A stretch of DNA of 64,000 nt from Sporosarcina luteola (GTDB lineage Bacteria; Bacillota; Bacilli; Bacillales_A; Planococcaceae), in NCBI RefSeq assembly GCF_023715585.1, contig NZ_JAMBOK010000004.1, forward strand, positions 155,926-219,925. The letters run 5' to 3'. The notes below the pieces were generated by a model. It made no database searches. It saw only the letters and a list, made by a program, of their open reading frames with translations, and was not told the DNA's origin. The translations under genes and the position numbers were made by a program. Within the stretch, counting starts at the first letter, position 1. Every line of letters begins with the position of its first letter. This document shows positions 36,535-46,450 of the stretch, in pieces.

Positions 36535-38013
36535 TCACTTTAGCACCGCATCAATATAGATGGATGGTTGTAGTAATACGTCCGTGGCGTCTGTCACGTA
36601 TGGAATGAGCCATTCTGTGCCGACCCCGTAAAGGACCGATAGGACAACTAGCACGATTGTCGGAAGCATCATACGAGCGTAAGGCTTCCTTTTCGTCTTA
36701 GGCAGTTCCATTGGCTCTCCCCAGAAAGCGTAGATGAAAATACGGATCACAGAGAGCAGCACGATCAAGCTGGACGCGAGGATAATGATGCTTCCCCAAA
36801 TATTGCCCGCTTCAAATGCACCTTGTGCAATGAGCAATTTGCCGATGAAACCACTTAACGGTGGGATGCCTGCCAATCCGAAGGCGGCAATCAAGTAGAA
36901 CCATCCAAGCGGGGCATGGGTTTTCATTAATCCGCCCATTTTCCGCAAATTCGATGTTCCGGTCACATAAATGATGATGCCGATTAAAAGGAATAATGCC
37001 CCTTTAATGAGCATGTCGTGCACCAAGTAGAAAATGGCGCCTGAAATGCCCGCTTCATTCATTTGCGCCGCTCCGAAAAGGATGACTCCAACCGCAATGA
37101 CGATGTTATAAATGATGATCTGCTTCAAATCGAAGTACGCCAATGCTCCGATACAGCCGACGATAACCGTCAAGACGGATACAACCATCAGAATTTCATG
37201 GGTGACTCCGACATTGTGGATGAAGAACAATGTATATGTTCTCATAATTGCATACACACCGACTTTTGTCAGCAACGCACCAAATAGGGCAAGCACTGGG
37301 ACGGGTGGTGCTGCGTAAGACCCCGGCAACCAGAAGTAAAGCGGGAATATCGCCCCTTTCACACCAAACACGATCAGCATGAGGACTGCAATCACCGTTA
37401 TGATTCCCGGCTGGCCGACTTCTGCAATTTTTACCGAAATATCAGCCATGTTCAACGTACCGACGACTGAATAAAGATAAGCAATTGTGATAACAAATAA
37501 CGCTGAAGAAACGACATTGACAAGTATGTACTTGATCGATTCACGCAACTGCTTCTTTTCGCCGCCTAGGACGATTAATAAGTAAGATGCAATTAGCAGC
37601 ACTTCAAAAAAGACAAACATATTGAAAATATCACCTGTCGTAAAGGCCCCGTTCACGCCCGTCACCATGAAAAGAATGGCAGGGTAGTAGAAAAATCTTT
37701 CTCGCTCTTCTCCGATTGCGGTGAAGCTGTAGACAACGACGAACAATGTTATCAAAAGAGTCGTTGTGACAAGAAGTGCGGAGAACATGTCTGACACCAT
37801 CGCTATTCCGAACGGGGCAGGCCAACTTCCAAGCGTGACAGCCAGTACCCCTTCCGTCTTGACAGTTACGAGCAAGTAGAACGAAGCGATCAGGCTGATG
37901 ATGACACCGACCAATGTCAGCGCTCGTTGAATCCGGACATTCTCTTTGAAGAACAGCAACAGAATCGCAAAAAGGAAAGGGAGGATGATCGGCAATAAAG
38001 GTAAGTTAATCAT
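36535..38013 (-). CDS. mrpD: Na+/H+ antiporter subunit D
   Basis: A 492-residue proton-translocating subunit related to complex I NuoM/NuoN. It has about 14 membrane segments, with the key Glu in FMFVFFEVLLIASYLL and the Lys in FGVKGAIFPLYFWLPGSY. It forms one of the two antiporter-like modules. ATG 38013 is preferred to ATG 38022, which lies almost on the AAAGGA site. It overlaps mrpC by 8 bases. Confidence 0.95.
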   Translation of the reverse strand: MINLPLLPIILPFLFAILLLFFKENVRIQRALTLVGVIISLIASFYLLVTVKTEGVLAVTLGSWPAPFGIAMVSDMFSALLVTTTLLITLFVVVYSFTAIGEERERFFYYPAILFMVTGVNGAFTTGDIFNMFVFFEVLLIASYLLIVLGGEKKQLRESIKYILVNVVSSALFVITIAYLYSVVGTLNMADISVKIAEVGQPGIITVIAVLMLIVFGVKGAIFPLYFWLPGSYAAPPVPVLALFGALLTKVGVYAIMRTYTLFFIHNVGVTHEILMVVSVLTVIVGCIGALAYFDLKQIIIYNIVIAVGVILFGAAQMNEAGISGAIFYLVHDMLIKGALFLLIGIIIYVTGTSNLRKMGGLMKTHAPLGWFYLIAAFGLAGIPPLSGFIGKLLIAQGAFEAGNIWGSIIILASSLIVLLSVIRIFIYAFWGEPMELPKTKRKPYARMMLPTIVLVVLSVLYGVGTEWLIPYVTDATDVLLQPSIYIDAVLK

Positions 38014-38347
38014 GTTCGTCATTTCCTTTCAGTTGATTCATGTCATCGGTTTTATGGACAGCGTAAGCACGGTAAGCCATTACTAGCATGAAGGCTGTGA
38101 CACCGAAGCTGATGACGATAGCTGTTAAGATTAGCGCTTGCGGCAGGGGATCTGCAAAGTCCGTCACACTCTTTGAAATGACGGGGGGGGCCAGGCCTCC
38201 AAGCCCACCCATCGTAAGGATGAGCAAATGGGCGCCATGGCTCAATAATCCCGTGCCGATAATAATTTTCAAAAGACTTCTTGAGAGGATCAAATAGACT
38301 GCAGCGGTGAACAACACACCGATTAAAATAGCCATTACCAATTCCAT
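38006..38347 (-). CDS. mrpC: Na+/H+ antiporter subunit C
   Basis: A 113-residue MrpC subunit with three membrane segments, homologous to complex I NuoK, including GLLSHGAHLLILTMGG and a late ALILTAIVISFGVTAF. It is coupled to mrpB by a 1-base overlap. It connects MrpA and MrpD in the membrane complex. Confidence 0.94.
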   Translation of the reverse strand: MELVMAILIGVLFTAAVYLILSRSLLKIIIGTGLLSHGAHLLILTMGGLGGLAPPVISKSVTDFADPLPQALILTAIVISFGVTAFMLVMAYRAYAVHKTDDMNQLKGNDEHD

Positions 38348-38769
38348 TACGAATCCCCTCCAATTGACTGGATGATTGTAATAGCCGCCCCGACGACAAC
38401 GAGGAATACACCCGCGTCAAACACCATCGCCGTATGAAGGGAAGTCACCCCGAATAACGGCAAGGTAAAGTCATCGAAAGCATGTGTGAAGAACGGGACA
38501 TTGAAAAAGATTGAGCCGGCAGCCGTCCCGAGCGCCAATAGCAACCCGATTGCAGTCATGATCGTAAAGTTAAATGGCAAAGCTTTCTGCACCGTTTTCA
38601 AATCGAAGGCAAGCAGTAAGAGGACAATCGCCCCTGTCGTCAGCAAGCCGCCGACGAAGCCTCCCCCAGGTGTATAGTGCCCTGCAAAGAAAATATGGAT
38701 GGAAAAAAGGAAAATGATGAAAAATACAACTTTTGTCGTCGTCTGCAAAATGACGTCATTTGTTTTCAT
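38347..38769 (-). CDS. mrpB: Na+/H+ antiporter subunit B
   Basis: A 140-residue MrpB subunit with four membrane segments and the conserved HYTPGGGFVGGLL motif. It overlaps the mrpA end by 14 bases, as usual in this operon. It is required for assembly of the heteromeric antiporter. Confidence 0.94.
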   Translation of the reverse strand: MKTNDVILQTTTKVVFFIIFLFSIHIFFAGHYTPGGGFVGGLLTTGAIVLLLLAFDLKTVQKALPFNFTIMTAIGLLLALGTAAGSIFFNVPFFTHAFDDFTLPLFGVTSLHTAMVFDAGVFLVVVGAAITIIQSIGGDS

Positions 38770-41164
38770 CTGAACTCTCCTTTCTCGCCAGTCGAAGTTT
38801 AATCATTCCGAGAACACCGATTCCGGCAATCGCCAAGACGGCGATTTCGAATAATGTATCGAAGCCACGGTAGTCCACGAGGATGACGTTAACGATATTT
38901 CCTCCGCCGGCTTCTGTTTCGACAGTGTCTTTGTAGTATTGTGAAATGGATGCGACAAGTTTCTGTGAATGGGAGGACAATGCAACCAACGTCACAGTCA
39001 AGCCGACTCCAAGTGCAATGATGGCGTTTACAAGCTTATTGCTCTTTGTTTCTCCATGATCGGATAGCTTTGGCAATCGTTGGAATGCCAATAGAAACAG
39101 CGCAACAGATACCGTTTCAATGACCAATTGTGTAAGTGCTAAATCCGGTGCTTTGAAAATGACGAAAAACAGTGCGACCGAGTAGCCTACTGCGCCGAGC
39201 GAAATAATCGCCCCAAGCCTTGTTTTGGAAAGCAAAACGAAAGCGACCGCAAGCAGAAGGATGACAGCGTTAATTAAACCGTACGCATTTATTTTGGAAA
39301 AACTGGACATGTCCACAACAAATGCATCTTGTAGGAAGAGCATCGCTATCGTCGTAATGGAAAAGAAAGCGAAGATGTACAGGAGGTACGTACGGATAAG
39401 CCCCGTCATGTATAAGCGGGATATCCTGTTCATTCCTTTTTCACTGAACGTCATTGTTGCGTCATATAATCCATTCAAGGATAGTGATTCAGGTTGAATT
39501 CTGTAAAACTTCTGCCATTTCGACAGCGATAAGTATAGCAGACCGCCGATAAGAATGATTCCGGCAGTCATCCACAGTTCCACAGATGCGAAGCCGTGCC
39601 AAGCTGAAACATGAACATCTACTTCCGAAGGATGGGAGTATTGGTAAGGCTGGATTGCCATGACAGCAGGCTTAACGAGCCACTTCCCGACAACATTCGG
39701 AATGAAGAAGATCCCAACGACAAGCATTGCTAGAATCACTGGGGATATGAGCATCCCGACAGGTGCTTCATGAGGTTCGAGCGGCAGCTTTCCAACTTTC
39801 CGTTTTCCAGTGAATGTCCTGAACACAAAGTAAAAGCTGTAAATGAATGTGAATACACTTGCCACCCATGCGACGACCGGGAAGATAATTCCCCATGTGG
39901 CAAAATTGAATAATTCAAAGTGGCGGATAGCAAGCATCGACTGTAAAAACATTTCTTTGCTCAGGAATCCATTGAATGGCGGCAAGCCAGCCATCGACAT
40001 CGAACCGATGAAGGCCACTGTGAAACTGACCGGCATGATGCTCATCAAACCGCCAAGTTTCCGGATATCTCGGGTCCCTGTTTCATGGTCGACAATTCCT
40101 GCAATCATGAACAAGCTGCCTTTAAATGTCGCATGGTTGATCAGGTGGAAAATGGCTGCGAACATTGCGAAAGAGAACAATGCTTCATCGACATGGAACG
40201 TAATTGCACCGGCGCCTAGAAGCGACATGATTAAACCGAGCTGACTGACCGTTGAAAACGCGAGAATTGCCTTCAGATCCGTTTGTTTCACTGCGAAGAG
40301 TGATCCCCAGAACAACGTGAGCAATCCAATACCGGTCACGAGCCAGATCCATACTTCCGACACTGCGAAAATTGGAGTGAATCGGGCAACAAGATATAAT
40401 CCCGCCTTAACCATTGTCGCTGAGTGCAAGTATGCACTGACCGGTGTAGGCGCTTCCATTGCATCGGGCAACCAAATGTAAAATGGAAACTGTGCGGATT
40501 TCGTGAATGCTCCAAGCAAAATGAGTACAAGAGCCAAAGTGAAAAATTCATGTCCCGCAAATGAGGAGGATCCGGCAATCAATTCACGAATGGAGAACGT
40601 ACCTCCCATAATGCCAAGTAGGATGAATCCCCCGAGCATCATCAGTCCACCGAATACAGTTACCATCATTGATTTTAATGCGCCGAATCTGGAACCGTCA
40701 CGGGTGAACCAATAGCCGATTAGTAAAAATGAAGAAATGGATGTCAGCTCCCAAAACAGATAAAGCGAAATGACATTATCCGATTGGACGACCCCGAGCA
40801 TTGCGCTCATAAAAAGAAGAAGATAGACGTAGAAGTTGCCTAGCTTCTCCTTGTTCCTATTCAAGTAAAAGATTGAATACAATACAACGAGCGCTCCGAT
40901 CCCTGTAATAAGCAGGGAGAATAAAATACTCAGCCCATCCAAATAAGATACGAATGAGATGCCAAGCGTTGGAATCCATTGCAGTTCAGATATGGCATGT
41001 CCACCTTCCATCGTCGTTTTGATGAACGTTGTATAATAAATGAATAAAACAACGGGGACGAGAAGTACGAACCAACCAGTATGTATACCTTTTATTTTCC
41101 TGAAAAGGAACGGTATGAACAAGGCCGCCACAATCGGCAGGAAAATCAGTAATACGAATTCCAA
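38756..41164 (-). CDS. mrpA: Na+/H+ antiporter subunit A
   Basis: An 802-residue subunit, the largest of the complex. The N-terminal ~500 residues are NuoL-like, with the key Glu in YLFWELTSISSFLLIGYW and KSAQFPFYIWLPDAMEAPTPVSAYLH. The C-terminal part carries the MrpA-specific region (ALTQLVIETVSVALF and DYRGFDTLFEIAVL). With the other six subunits it exports Na+ in exchange for protons and supports alkali and salt tolerance. AAGGAGG precedes ATG 41164. Confidence 0.96.
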   Translation of the reverse strand: MEFVLLIFLPIVAALFIPFLFRKIKGIHTGWFVLLVPVVLFIYYTTFIKTTMEGGHAISELQWIPTLGISFVSYLDGLSILFSLLITGIGALVVLYSIFYLNRNKEKLGNFYVYLLLFMSAMLGVVQSDNVISLYLFWELTSISSFLLIGYWFTRDGSRFGALKSMMVTVFGGLMMLGGFILLGIMGGTFSIRELIAGSSSFAGHEFFTLALVLILLGAFTKSAQFPFYIWLPDAMEAPTPVSAYLHSATMVKAGLYLVARFTPIFAVSEVWIWLVTGIGLLTLFWGSLFAVKQTDLKAILAFSTVSQLGLIMSLLGAGAITFHVDEALFSFAMFAAIFHLINHATFKGSLFMIAGIVDHETGTRDIRKLGGLMSIMPVSFTVAFIGSMSMAGLPPFNGFLSKEMFLQSMLAIRHFELFNFATWGIIFPVVAWVASVFTFIYSFYFVFRTFTGKRKVGKLPLEPHEAPVGMLISPVILAMLVVGIFFIPNVVGKWLVKPAVMAIQPYQYSHPSEVDVHVSAWHGFASVELWMTAGIILIGGLLYLSLSKWQKFYRIQPESLSLNGLYDATMTFSEKGMNRISRLYMTGLIRTYLLYIFAFFSITTIAMLFLQDAFVVDMSSFSKINAYGLINAVILLLAVAFVLLSKTRLGAIISLGAVGYSVALFFVIFKAPDLALTQLVIETVSVALFLLAFQRLPKLSDHGETKSNKLVNAIIALGVGLTVTLVALSSHSQKLVASISQYYKDTVETEAGGGNIVNVILVDYRGFDTLFEIAVLAIAGIGVLGMIKLRLARKESSDENK

Positions 41165-41227
41165 AGTAATCCTCCTTCCAATGAGTGAATCATTATTCTT
41201 TACATTGTTTTAAAGTATAACGTAAAT

Positions 41228-41241
41228 TGCAAGGGCTTGCA
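41228..41241. promoter_or_regulatory. Perfect palindrome in the mrpA/YufK-like divergent gap
   Basis: TGCAAG and CTTGCA surround GG, 64 bases before mrpA. On the minus strand a TATACT-like -10 lies near 41216, so the palindrome would cover the -35 region. Confidence 0.45.
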
Positions 41242-41328
41242 TAGGGAACAATTAGACAATCGTTGCGAAATCGGTTTCCCTTCCTATATTATAGGGAAAG
41301 GTAAAATATTTTCGTTCGGGGTGTCAAA

Positions 41329-41889
41329 TTGAGAAATCCTTATCTTTATGGCTATATGCCGTTTTTGACGATTATTCTTTTCAGTTTAACGTTCGGTGTT
41401 TATATGGTCGGGGCATCGATCGTTTTCTTCAGCCAGATCGGGCTATATGCAGGCATGCGGGAGTTTTTGACGGATACACAGCTGCGCCTTTTTCTACTAG
41501 TCATCTATTCGCTTGCTTTTTTTATGATTTTTTCGGCGTTGAAGCTTATTGCGGAAACAATTCATGAAACGGCGATGTTGTTCTTTTCGATTGATGCAGT
41601 AGGGGAGTCGTATAGTGAAGCGAAGAGCGGCAATCTCATCTATTTTATCGGTGCTCTCGCTTCGGTAGGCGGGATCCAGTCGGTGAAGATTCTTGTAGCG
41701 GTTTTCCTGTTGACGACATTTGTCTATTTTATCTTTACGATGTTCAAGTTGAGCAAGTTCATGACGGTGCCAAGTATGGTTGGTTTGTTGGTTTTTGAAA
41801 TCCTTGTTTGGGGCGTCTTTTTGACTGGTATTATTTACATAGTATTGAAGCTTTATAACGGTGTTCTTGCCAGTCTTCCGGTAGTATAA
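41329..41889 (+). CDS. yufK: DUF5366 membrane protein (YufK-like)
   Basis: A 186-residue membrane protein with about five hydrophobic segments and no catalytic motif that I recognise. It resembles YufK, which lies beside mrp in B. subtilis too. The function is unknown. TTG 41329 is the start, with GGGGTG 5 bases upstream; a TATATTATA-type -10 lies at about 41287. It is divergent from mrpA and may share its regulation. Confidence 0.78.
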   Translation: MRNPYLYGYMPFLTIILFSLTFGVYMVGASIVFFSQIGLYAGMREFLTDTQLRLFLLVIYSLAFFMIFSALKLIAETIHETAMLFFSIDAVGESYSEAKSGNLIYFIGALASVGGIQSVKILVAVFLLTTFVYFIFTMFKLSKFMTVPSMVGLLVFEILVWGVFLTGIIYIVLKLYNGVLASLPVV

Positions 41890-41905
41890 TTTAATGTTCG
41901 TATTT

Positions 41906-41953
41906 AAAAAGTCGTTGAAATGACCATTAGGCATGGCGTTTCAACGACTTTCT
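41906..41953. terminator. Bidirectional terminator between YufK-like and PBP genes
   Basis: AAAGTCGTTGAAA pairs with TTTCAACGACTTT; AT-rich tails on both sides. It ends where the PBP coding region ends. Confidence 0.8.
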
Positions 41954-43812
41954 CATTTTGGAATATATAATAATTCATTAAAAGCCCGCAGATGGATTTT
42001 CTGGTTGCTTAGGTGTTGGATGGAGGCGGGTTTGTCGTATCCGATCCAAACTGCTGTTGTGTACTTTTCGTTCATTCCTGCAACCCACAAGTCTTTGTAA
42101 TGGTCTGTCGTTCCTGTTTTTGCGCCAGTATATGTTGTCGTATAGCGGATTCCTTTTCCTGTCCCGTTCAATACGACGTCTTCCATTAACTTGCGGACTG
42201 TTGCTACGGTCGAAGGAGACCAGGTTCTCACCGGTTCGTTATTCCATTCGTATAGCGCATTCCCTTCATTGTCCTTCACAGCTCTGATTGCATGGGGAGG
42301 AGAATACATGCCATCGATGAAACTGGAATATGCGGAAGCGAGTTCGAGAGGTGTCACTCCTCTATGGAATCCTCCGAGGGCGGCGGGGTAGGTGAAATCC
42401 TCTTCGGTTATATTTTTGAAACGGAAGATTTTCAAGTGATTAAAAGCCTCTTCAATCCCCACTTTACGAAACAAACGCACTGCCGCTGTATTATGACTAT
42501 GCTGGAAAGCTTCCTTCACGGTCGTCATTCCGAAGGTATAGCCGCCAATATTCGTAGGGCAGTATGAACCAATGCAAATATTACTGCTGTCAATTGGTGT
42601 ATTCTCATTGAATGGTCCGCTTTCAAGATAAGGTGCATAGACAAGCAATGGCTTTATTGCAGAGCCGGGCTGCCTTACAGCCTGGTAGGACCTGTTGAAG
42701 TCCCCTTTGCGAAACCCTTTTCCTCCATAGATGCTCACGATTTCTCTTTTGTTATTCTCAATAACGGCTGCCCCTGCTTGGAGATTTTTCATTTTCAATA
42801 GGGAAGACAGGTAGGTTTCATTATGTTTTTGCTTATTGGGATCAAGCGCCGTATCAATTTGAATTCCGTCCGCAATCACATCCGCAGTCCGTTTTTTCAG
42901 AGCTGCGATATGCAATTGTCTTTCACTTTGTGTTGTTGAAGCTGCGATTGATGCCGTGAACCCTTCCGAATGACCGATCAATTCCTCCAGCTCGGCTAAT
43001 ACGTATGAGCTATACATGTTGAAATCATTTGCCTTTGCCTTCACATTCAAGAGGATCTTTTCCTTCTTCCACGTTTCGGATTCCTGTTCCGTAATGACGC
43101 CGTTCGTTGACAGAACGGATAGGAGAAGCTCTTGACGCTTTTTTGTTAGGTCGAAATGACGCAAAGGATCGTATTTGGAAGGATTGTTCGGGATTGCGGC
43201 AATGAATGCCATCTCCGCAGGATTCAGTTGATCAAGCGGACGATTGAAATAATAAGTGGCGGCGGATCCGATTCCATATACTTGATTGCCGAAAAACATT
43301 TCATTCAAATACATTTCGAGGATCTCATCTTTTGACGACTGTTTTTCAAGTTCAGCTGCGTAAAGCAATTCCTTGAATTTACGTTCATACGTCTTTTCTG
43401 TCGTCAGGAACCGCATCCTGACAACTTGCTGCGTAATGGTCGAGGCGCCCTGACTCCGATCTTCACTTCTCGCATTCACGGCGAAGGCACGAACGATTGC
43501 AGCGACATCATACCCTTTATGTTCGAAAAATCCTTGGTCCTCACTGATCAGGAATAGTTGCTGGATGAGATCGGGAATGGATTCCAATGGGAGCGGTTGT
43601 CTCCATTCCACATACTCCTCGGCAAATATCTTTCCGTTCCGATCAGTCATAGATATTGGGATGCTGTTGGAAGGCTCGGTAAGTTCAATCGTTTCACCGA
43701 TTGTATTTTTCAGGACCTGCGATTCAGACCACTCTTTGGCAACGCCTTGCTGAATAATAAAGAGCAGTGGTATCATCATCAGGATTAGTAAATAACTCAT
43801 TATTTTTTTCAA
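41953..43812 (-). CDS. Class A penicillin-binding protein (PbpD/PbpG-like)
   Basis: A 619-residue bifunctional murein synthase. After an N-terminal membrane anchor comes the GT51 glycosyltransferase domain with EDQGFFEHKGYD, GASTITQQVVR and the KFKELLYAAELEK..SKDEILEMYLN block, then the transpeptidase domain with SxxK in QPGSAIKPL, SxN in HSHNTAA and KTG in GAKTGTT. It polymerises and cross-links peptidoglycan. The start is TTG 43812, placed after a GGAAGGGGGGG site. It is shorter than PBP1 and lacks its C-terminal extension, fitting the PbpD/PbpG group. B. subtilis has pbpD in this neighbourhood. Confidence 0.93.
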   Translation of the reverse strand: MKKIMSYLLILMMIPLLFIIQQGVAKEWSESQVLKNTIGETIELTEPSNSIPISMTDRNGKIFAEEYVEWRQPLPLESIPDLIQQLFLISEDQGFFEHKGYDVAAIVRAFAVNARSEDRSQGASTITQQVVRMRFLTTEKTYERKFKELLYAAELEKQSSKDEILEMYLNEMFFGNQVYGIGSAATYYFNRPLDQLNPAEMAFIAAIPNNPSKYDPLRHFDLTKKRQELLLSVLSTNGVITEQESETWKKEKILLNVKAKANDFNMYSSYVLAELEELIGHSEGFTASIAASTTQSERQLHIAALKKRTADVIADGIQIDTALDPNKQKHNETYLSSLLKMKNLQAGAAVIENNKREIVSIYGGKGFRKGDFNRSYQAVRQPGSAIKPLLVYAPYLESGPFNENTPIDSSNICIGSYCPTNIGGYTFGMTTVKEAFQHSHNTAAVRLFRKVGIEEAFNHLKIFRFKNITEEDFTYPAALGGFHRGVTPLELASAYSSFIDGMYSPPHAIRAVKDNEGNALYEWNNEPVRTWSPSTVATVRKLMEDVVLNGTGKGIRYTTTYTGAKTGTTDHYKDLWVAGMNEKYTTAVWIGYDKPASIQHLSNQKIHLRAFNELLYIPK

Positions 43813-43841
43813 AATGCCCCCCCTTCCTATGAAAAAATAAT

Positions 43842-43868
43842 AGCACATTTCCGGTCTGGAAATGTGCT
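43842..43868 (-). terminator. Terminator after the MFS gene
   Basis: AGCACATTTCC and GGAAATGTGCT form a perfect 11-base stem; on the minus strand ATTATTTTTTC follows. Confidence 0.85.
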
Positions 43869-43872
43869 GAAT

Positions 43873-45105
43873 TTAAATTTTCGTTTGTCTGTTCTCCTCT
43901 GCCAGGAAATCTTCAAAGTCCTGTACGGGCTTTCTTTTTGCATAATATAGAAAACCAAATCCTAGTAGGAATAGGATGCCTGTCAAAATGAAAACGGACG
44001 AAATGCCGATGAAGCCGCTGACGATTCCGCCGAACATCGGACCGATAATATTTCCGAGGAAACGGAAGCTTGTATTATAACCCATCACTTCCCCTTGGAT
44101 ATGCACCGGAGCTTCCCTTCTAACGAGAGCAGTCGTAATCGGAATCATCCCGCCGATTGCAATCCCGAACAGAAGTCTGCAAATCATCAACTGCCAGATG
44201 GAAGTGACAAACGCCTGAGGAATGATGAAGATGAAGGACAGAAGAAGCAGAGCACCGAGCACTTTCTCATATCCGATATCATCCCCCATTTTGCCCCATT
44301 TCCGGGCAAACAGGAGATTTCCGACCCCGGCGGCACTGAACGTCAAACCCGCCAGAAATGCAACATTTTGCGATTCCGTTAGACTTGCCACGTAAAGTGA
44401 AAGAAGTGGCTGAATGCTGAAGTTCCCGATTTGTATCAATGCAGTAACGATCATGACATTCAACATTAATCGGTGATGAAGCAAGCCCCCGAGTATCGTT
44501 TTTCGTGAATAGTGGATCGCCTTTTCATTTTTCACTTTCTTTTGTTCCTTAATCCCGAATAACACGATCAGGGCTGCAACAACGACTGAAAGCGCAGTGA
44601 TGATGAATGTATATTGGAAGCCGAATGCATCAGCCATCAGACCGCCTAATACAGGGCCAAATAGCGTTCCGGTCACACTTCCCATTTGCAGCGTTCCGAG
44701 CTTTTTGCCTGCTTCTTCCCTTGCTGTCTGGGATGAAACGAAAGCGAGGGAAGTCGGTATGAATCCGGTGACGACCCCATTGAATAACCGAAGGATGAAG
44801 AATGCTTCGACAGAATTGACAAATCCCATCAGAAAGACAGATGTCGCGATGCCGAAGCCATTAATAAGCAATATAGGTTTAAATCCGTACTTATCTGCAA
44901 TCCGTCCCCAAATCGGCGACATGATCAATGCCGTTATGAACGTCGCCCCGAAAATCAATCCCGCCCATTTTTGGACATACGCCTCTGAATGATTTCCGAA
45001 GGTTTCTATGTATAAAGATAGGAACGGCATGATCATCGTCATCGTTCCTGCTACGAGGAAGTTTGCAAACCAGATGATTATGAAATTCCGTTTTTGTACA
45101 TTCAT
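43873..45105 (-). CDS. yuxJ: MFS multidrug-type transporter (YuxJ-like)
   Basis: A 410-residue major facilitator with 12 predicted segments. The loop 2-3 motif is SPIWGRIADKYGFKP, and there is a drug-exporter-like motif C region (SVTGTLFGPVLGGLMADAFG). It probably exports hydrophobic drugs by proton exchange; the substrate is unknown. It lies upstream of the PBP gene on the same strand but a strong terminator separates them. The ribosome site before ATG 45105 is weak. Confidence 0.87.
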   Translation of the reverse strand: MNVQKRNFIIIWFANFLVAGTMTMIMPFLSLYIETFGNHSEAYVQKWAGLIFGATFITALIMSPIWGRIADKYGFKPILLINGFGIATSVFLMGFVNSVEAFFILRLFNGVVTGFIPTSLAFVSSQTAREEAGKKLGTLQMGSVTGTLFGPVLGGLMADAFGFQYTFIITALSVVVAALIVLFGIKEQKKVKNEKAIHYSRKTILGGLLHHRLMLNVMIVTALIQIGNFSIQPLLSLYVASLTESQNVAFLAGLTFSAAGVGNLLFARKWGKMGDDIGYEKVLGALLLLSFIFIIPQAFVTSIWQLMICRLLFGIAIGGMIPITTALVRREAPVHIQGEVMGYNTSFRFLGNIIGPMFGGIVSGFIGISSVFILTGILFLLGFGFLYYAKRKPVQDFEDFLAEENRQTKI

Positions 45106-45244
45106 GTCAGTGACCCGCTTTCATACGAGACGCCGATATTCTTTCAACTCGGCGACGCTTTGATTGGAAAACGCTTATCAGAATAGGGGTTCCCTTTGCT
45201 CACCGCAAGTAAACGTTTCTATAATTCATCCACATCTAGACACC

Positions 45245-45266
45245 GGATGGCGGTTAACTGCCATCC
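45245..45266. promoter_or_regulatory. Imperfect 22-base palindrome in the yuxJ/ppi divergent gap
   Basis: GGATGGCGGTT is followed by its near-complement AACTGCCATCC with one mismatched pair. The rest of 45106-45371 shows no gene and no confident promoter. Confidence 0.4.
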
Positions 45267-45371
45267 TACGCTTTTAATTATTATATGACAATTCGGTACC
45301 CGAAGGAAATTACATGCTTATCAATCGAAAAATAGAAATGGGTGTGGTAAACTGTTTCAGGGTGAAAGATT

Positions 45372-46163
45372 ATGAAAAAGATGTCGCTATCTTTGCTGTC
45401 GATCGTTCTAGTATTGCTGCTTGCCGCTTGTGGTCAAGGTGATCATAAAGAGCAAGAAAAAGCAACAAATGGAACGTCGACTACACAAAGCGGAGACAAA
45501 GAGCAAGACCAGCACTCTGATGACAAATCATCAGACAAATCATCAGATGAAGCGACCAATGAGGAGGCCACGACAATGTATCCACAATTATCGAATGAAG
45601 TTGCAGCAAACGAAGCTCTTGTCGTCATGAATACGACAATGGGTCCGATTAAAATTAAACTATTTAAAGAAAAAGCGCCGAAAACAGTTGAGAACTTCTT
45701 GACACATGCAGAGAACGGTTATTATGACGGAATCATCTTCCACCGTGTCATTAAAGACTTTATGATCCAAGGCGGCGACCCGACCGGAACAGGAATGGGC
45801 GGGGAAAGCATCTACGGTGATTCGTTCGAGGATGAATTCACGATGGATCTCTTCAATCTTAGAGGGGCACTGTCGATGGCAAACGCTGGTCCGAACACAA
45901 ACGGCAGCCAATTTTTCATCGTACAAGCTTCAACTGCTCCAGGAACAGCAGCCCAACTTACAAAAGGCGGCTGGCCTGAAGAAATCGCCAAAGCATATGA
46001 AGAGAAGGGTGGAACTCCTCACCTTGATCAGAAGCATACCGTTTTCGGTCAAGTGATCGAAGGAATGGATATTGTGGATAAGATTGCATCTGCTAAGACA
46101 GGAAGAGCAGACAAGCCGGTTGAAGAAATTTCAATCGAGTCGATTGAAATCATCCAGAAATAA
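45372..46163 (+). CDS. Lipoprotein cyclophilin-type peptidyl-prolyl isomerase
   Basis: A 263-residue protein. A lipoprotein signal with lipobox LLLAAC (Cys20) is followed by a ~50-residue Lys/Asp/Ser/Thr-rich spacer, then a complete cyclophilin domain (about residues 75-260) with [38 protein letters not shown] and the [10 protein letters not shown] motif. It should be anchored outside the membrane and catalyse prolyl isomerisation of exported proteins. A weak GGTGAAAG site precedes ATG 45372. A small membrane protein gene follows 23 bases later. Confidence 0.93.
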   Translation: MKKMSLSLLSIVLVLLLAACGQGDHKEQEKATNGTSTTQSGDKEQDQHSDDKSSDKSSDEATNEEATTMYPQLSNEVAANEALVVMNTTMGPIKIKLFKEKAPKTVENFLTHAENGYYDGIIFHRVIKDFMIQGGDPTGTGMGGESIYGDSFEDEFTMDLFNLRGALSMANAGPNTNGSQFFIVQASTAPGTAAQLTKGGWPEEIAKAYEEKGGTPHLDQKHTVFGQVIEGMDIVDKIASAKTGRADKPVEEISIESIEIIQK

Positions 46164-46186
46164 GACAGGTTAGGAAGTGTACGTAA

Positions 46187-46399
46187 ATGAACGTTTTGCT
46201 AATGCCGTTCCTTTACTTTCCAGAAGATAAGTCAGAATATATTCCAGCAGCAATCTCCTTTTTCTTTTTCATGATTCTGCTTGTGCTCACGTTTATGTGG
46301 ATCAAGCGGACTTCGAAAAAGCAGGAAGAGGAAACACGTGAACTGGAAGAACGAATCTTGCGCGAACGCCGCGAAGCAAGAGAAAAACAAAATATCTAA
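46187..46399 (+). CDS. Small single-span membrane protein, unknown
   Basis: A 70-residue protein that I do not recognise. A hydrophobic segment (about residues 21-41, ISFFFFMILLVLTFMWI) is followed by a strongly charged tail (EEETRELEERILRERREAR) that would form a cytoplasmic helix or coiled coil. It follows the lipoprotein cyclophilin by 23 bases, suggesting cotranscription, with a terminator right after. GGAAGTG precedes ATG 46187. Confidence 0.72.
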   Translation: MNVLLMPFLYFPEDKSEYIPAAISFFFFMILLVLTFMWIKRTSKKQEEETRELEERILRERREAREKQNI

Positions 46400-46400
46400 T

Positions 46401-46442
46401 AAAAAATGCATGATCCGATTTTATGGATCATGCATTTTTTTA
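46401..46442 (+). terminator. Terminator after the small membrane protein gene
   Basis: AAAAATGCATGATCC pairs with GGATCATGCATTTTT and a T-run follows. Confidence 0.93.
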
Positions 46443-46450
46443 TGGTGGGA

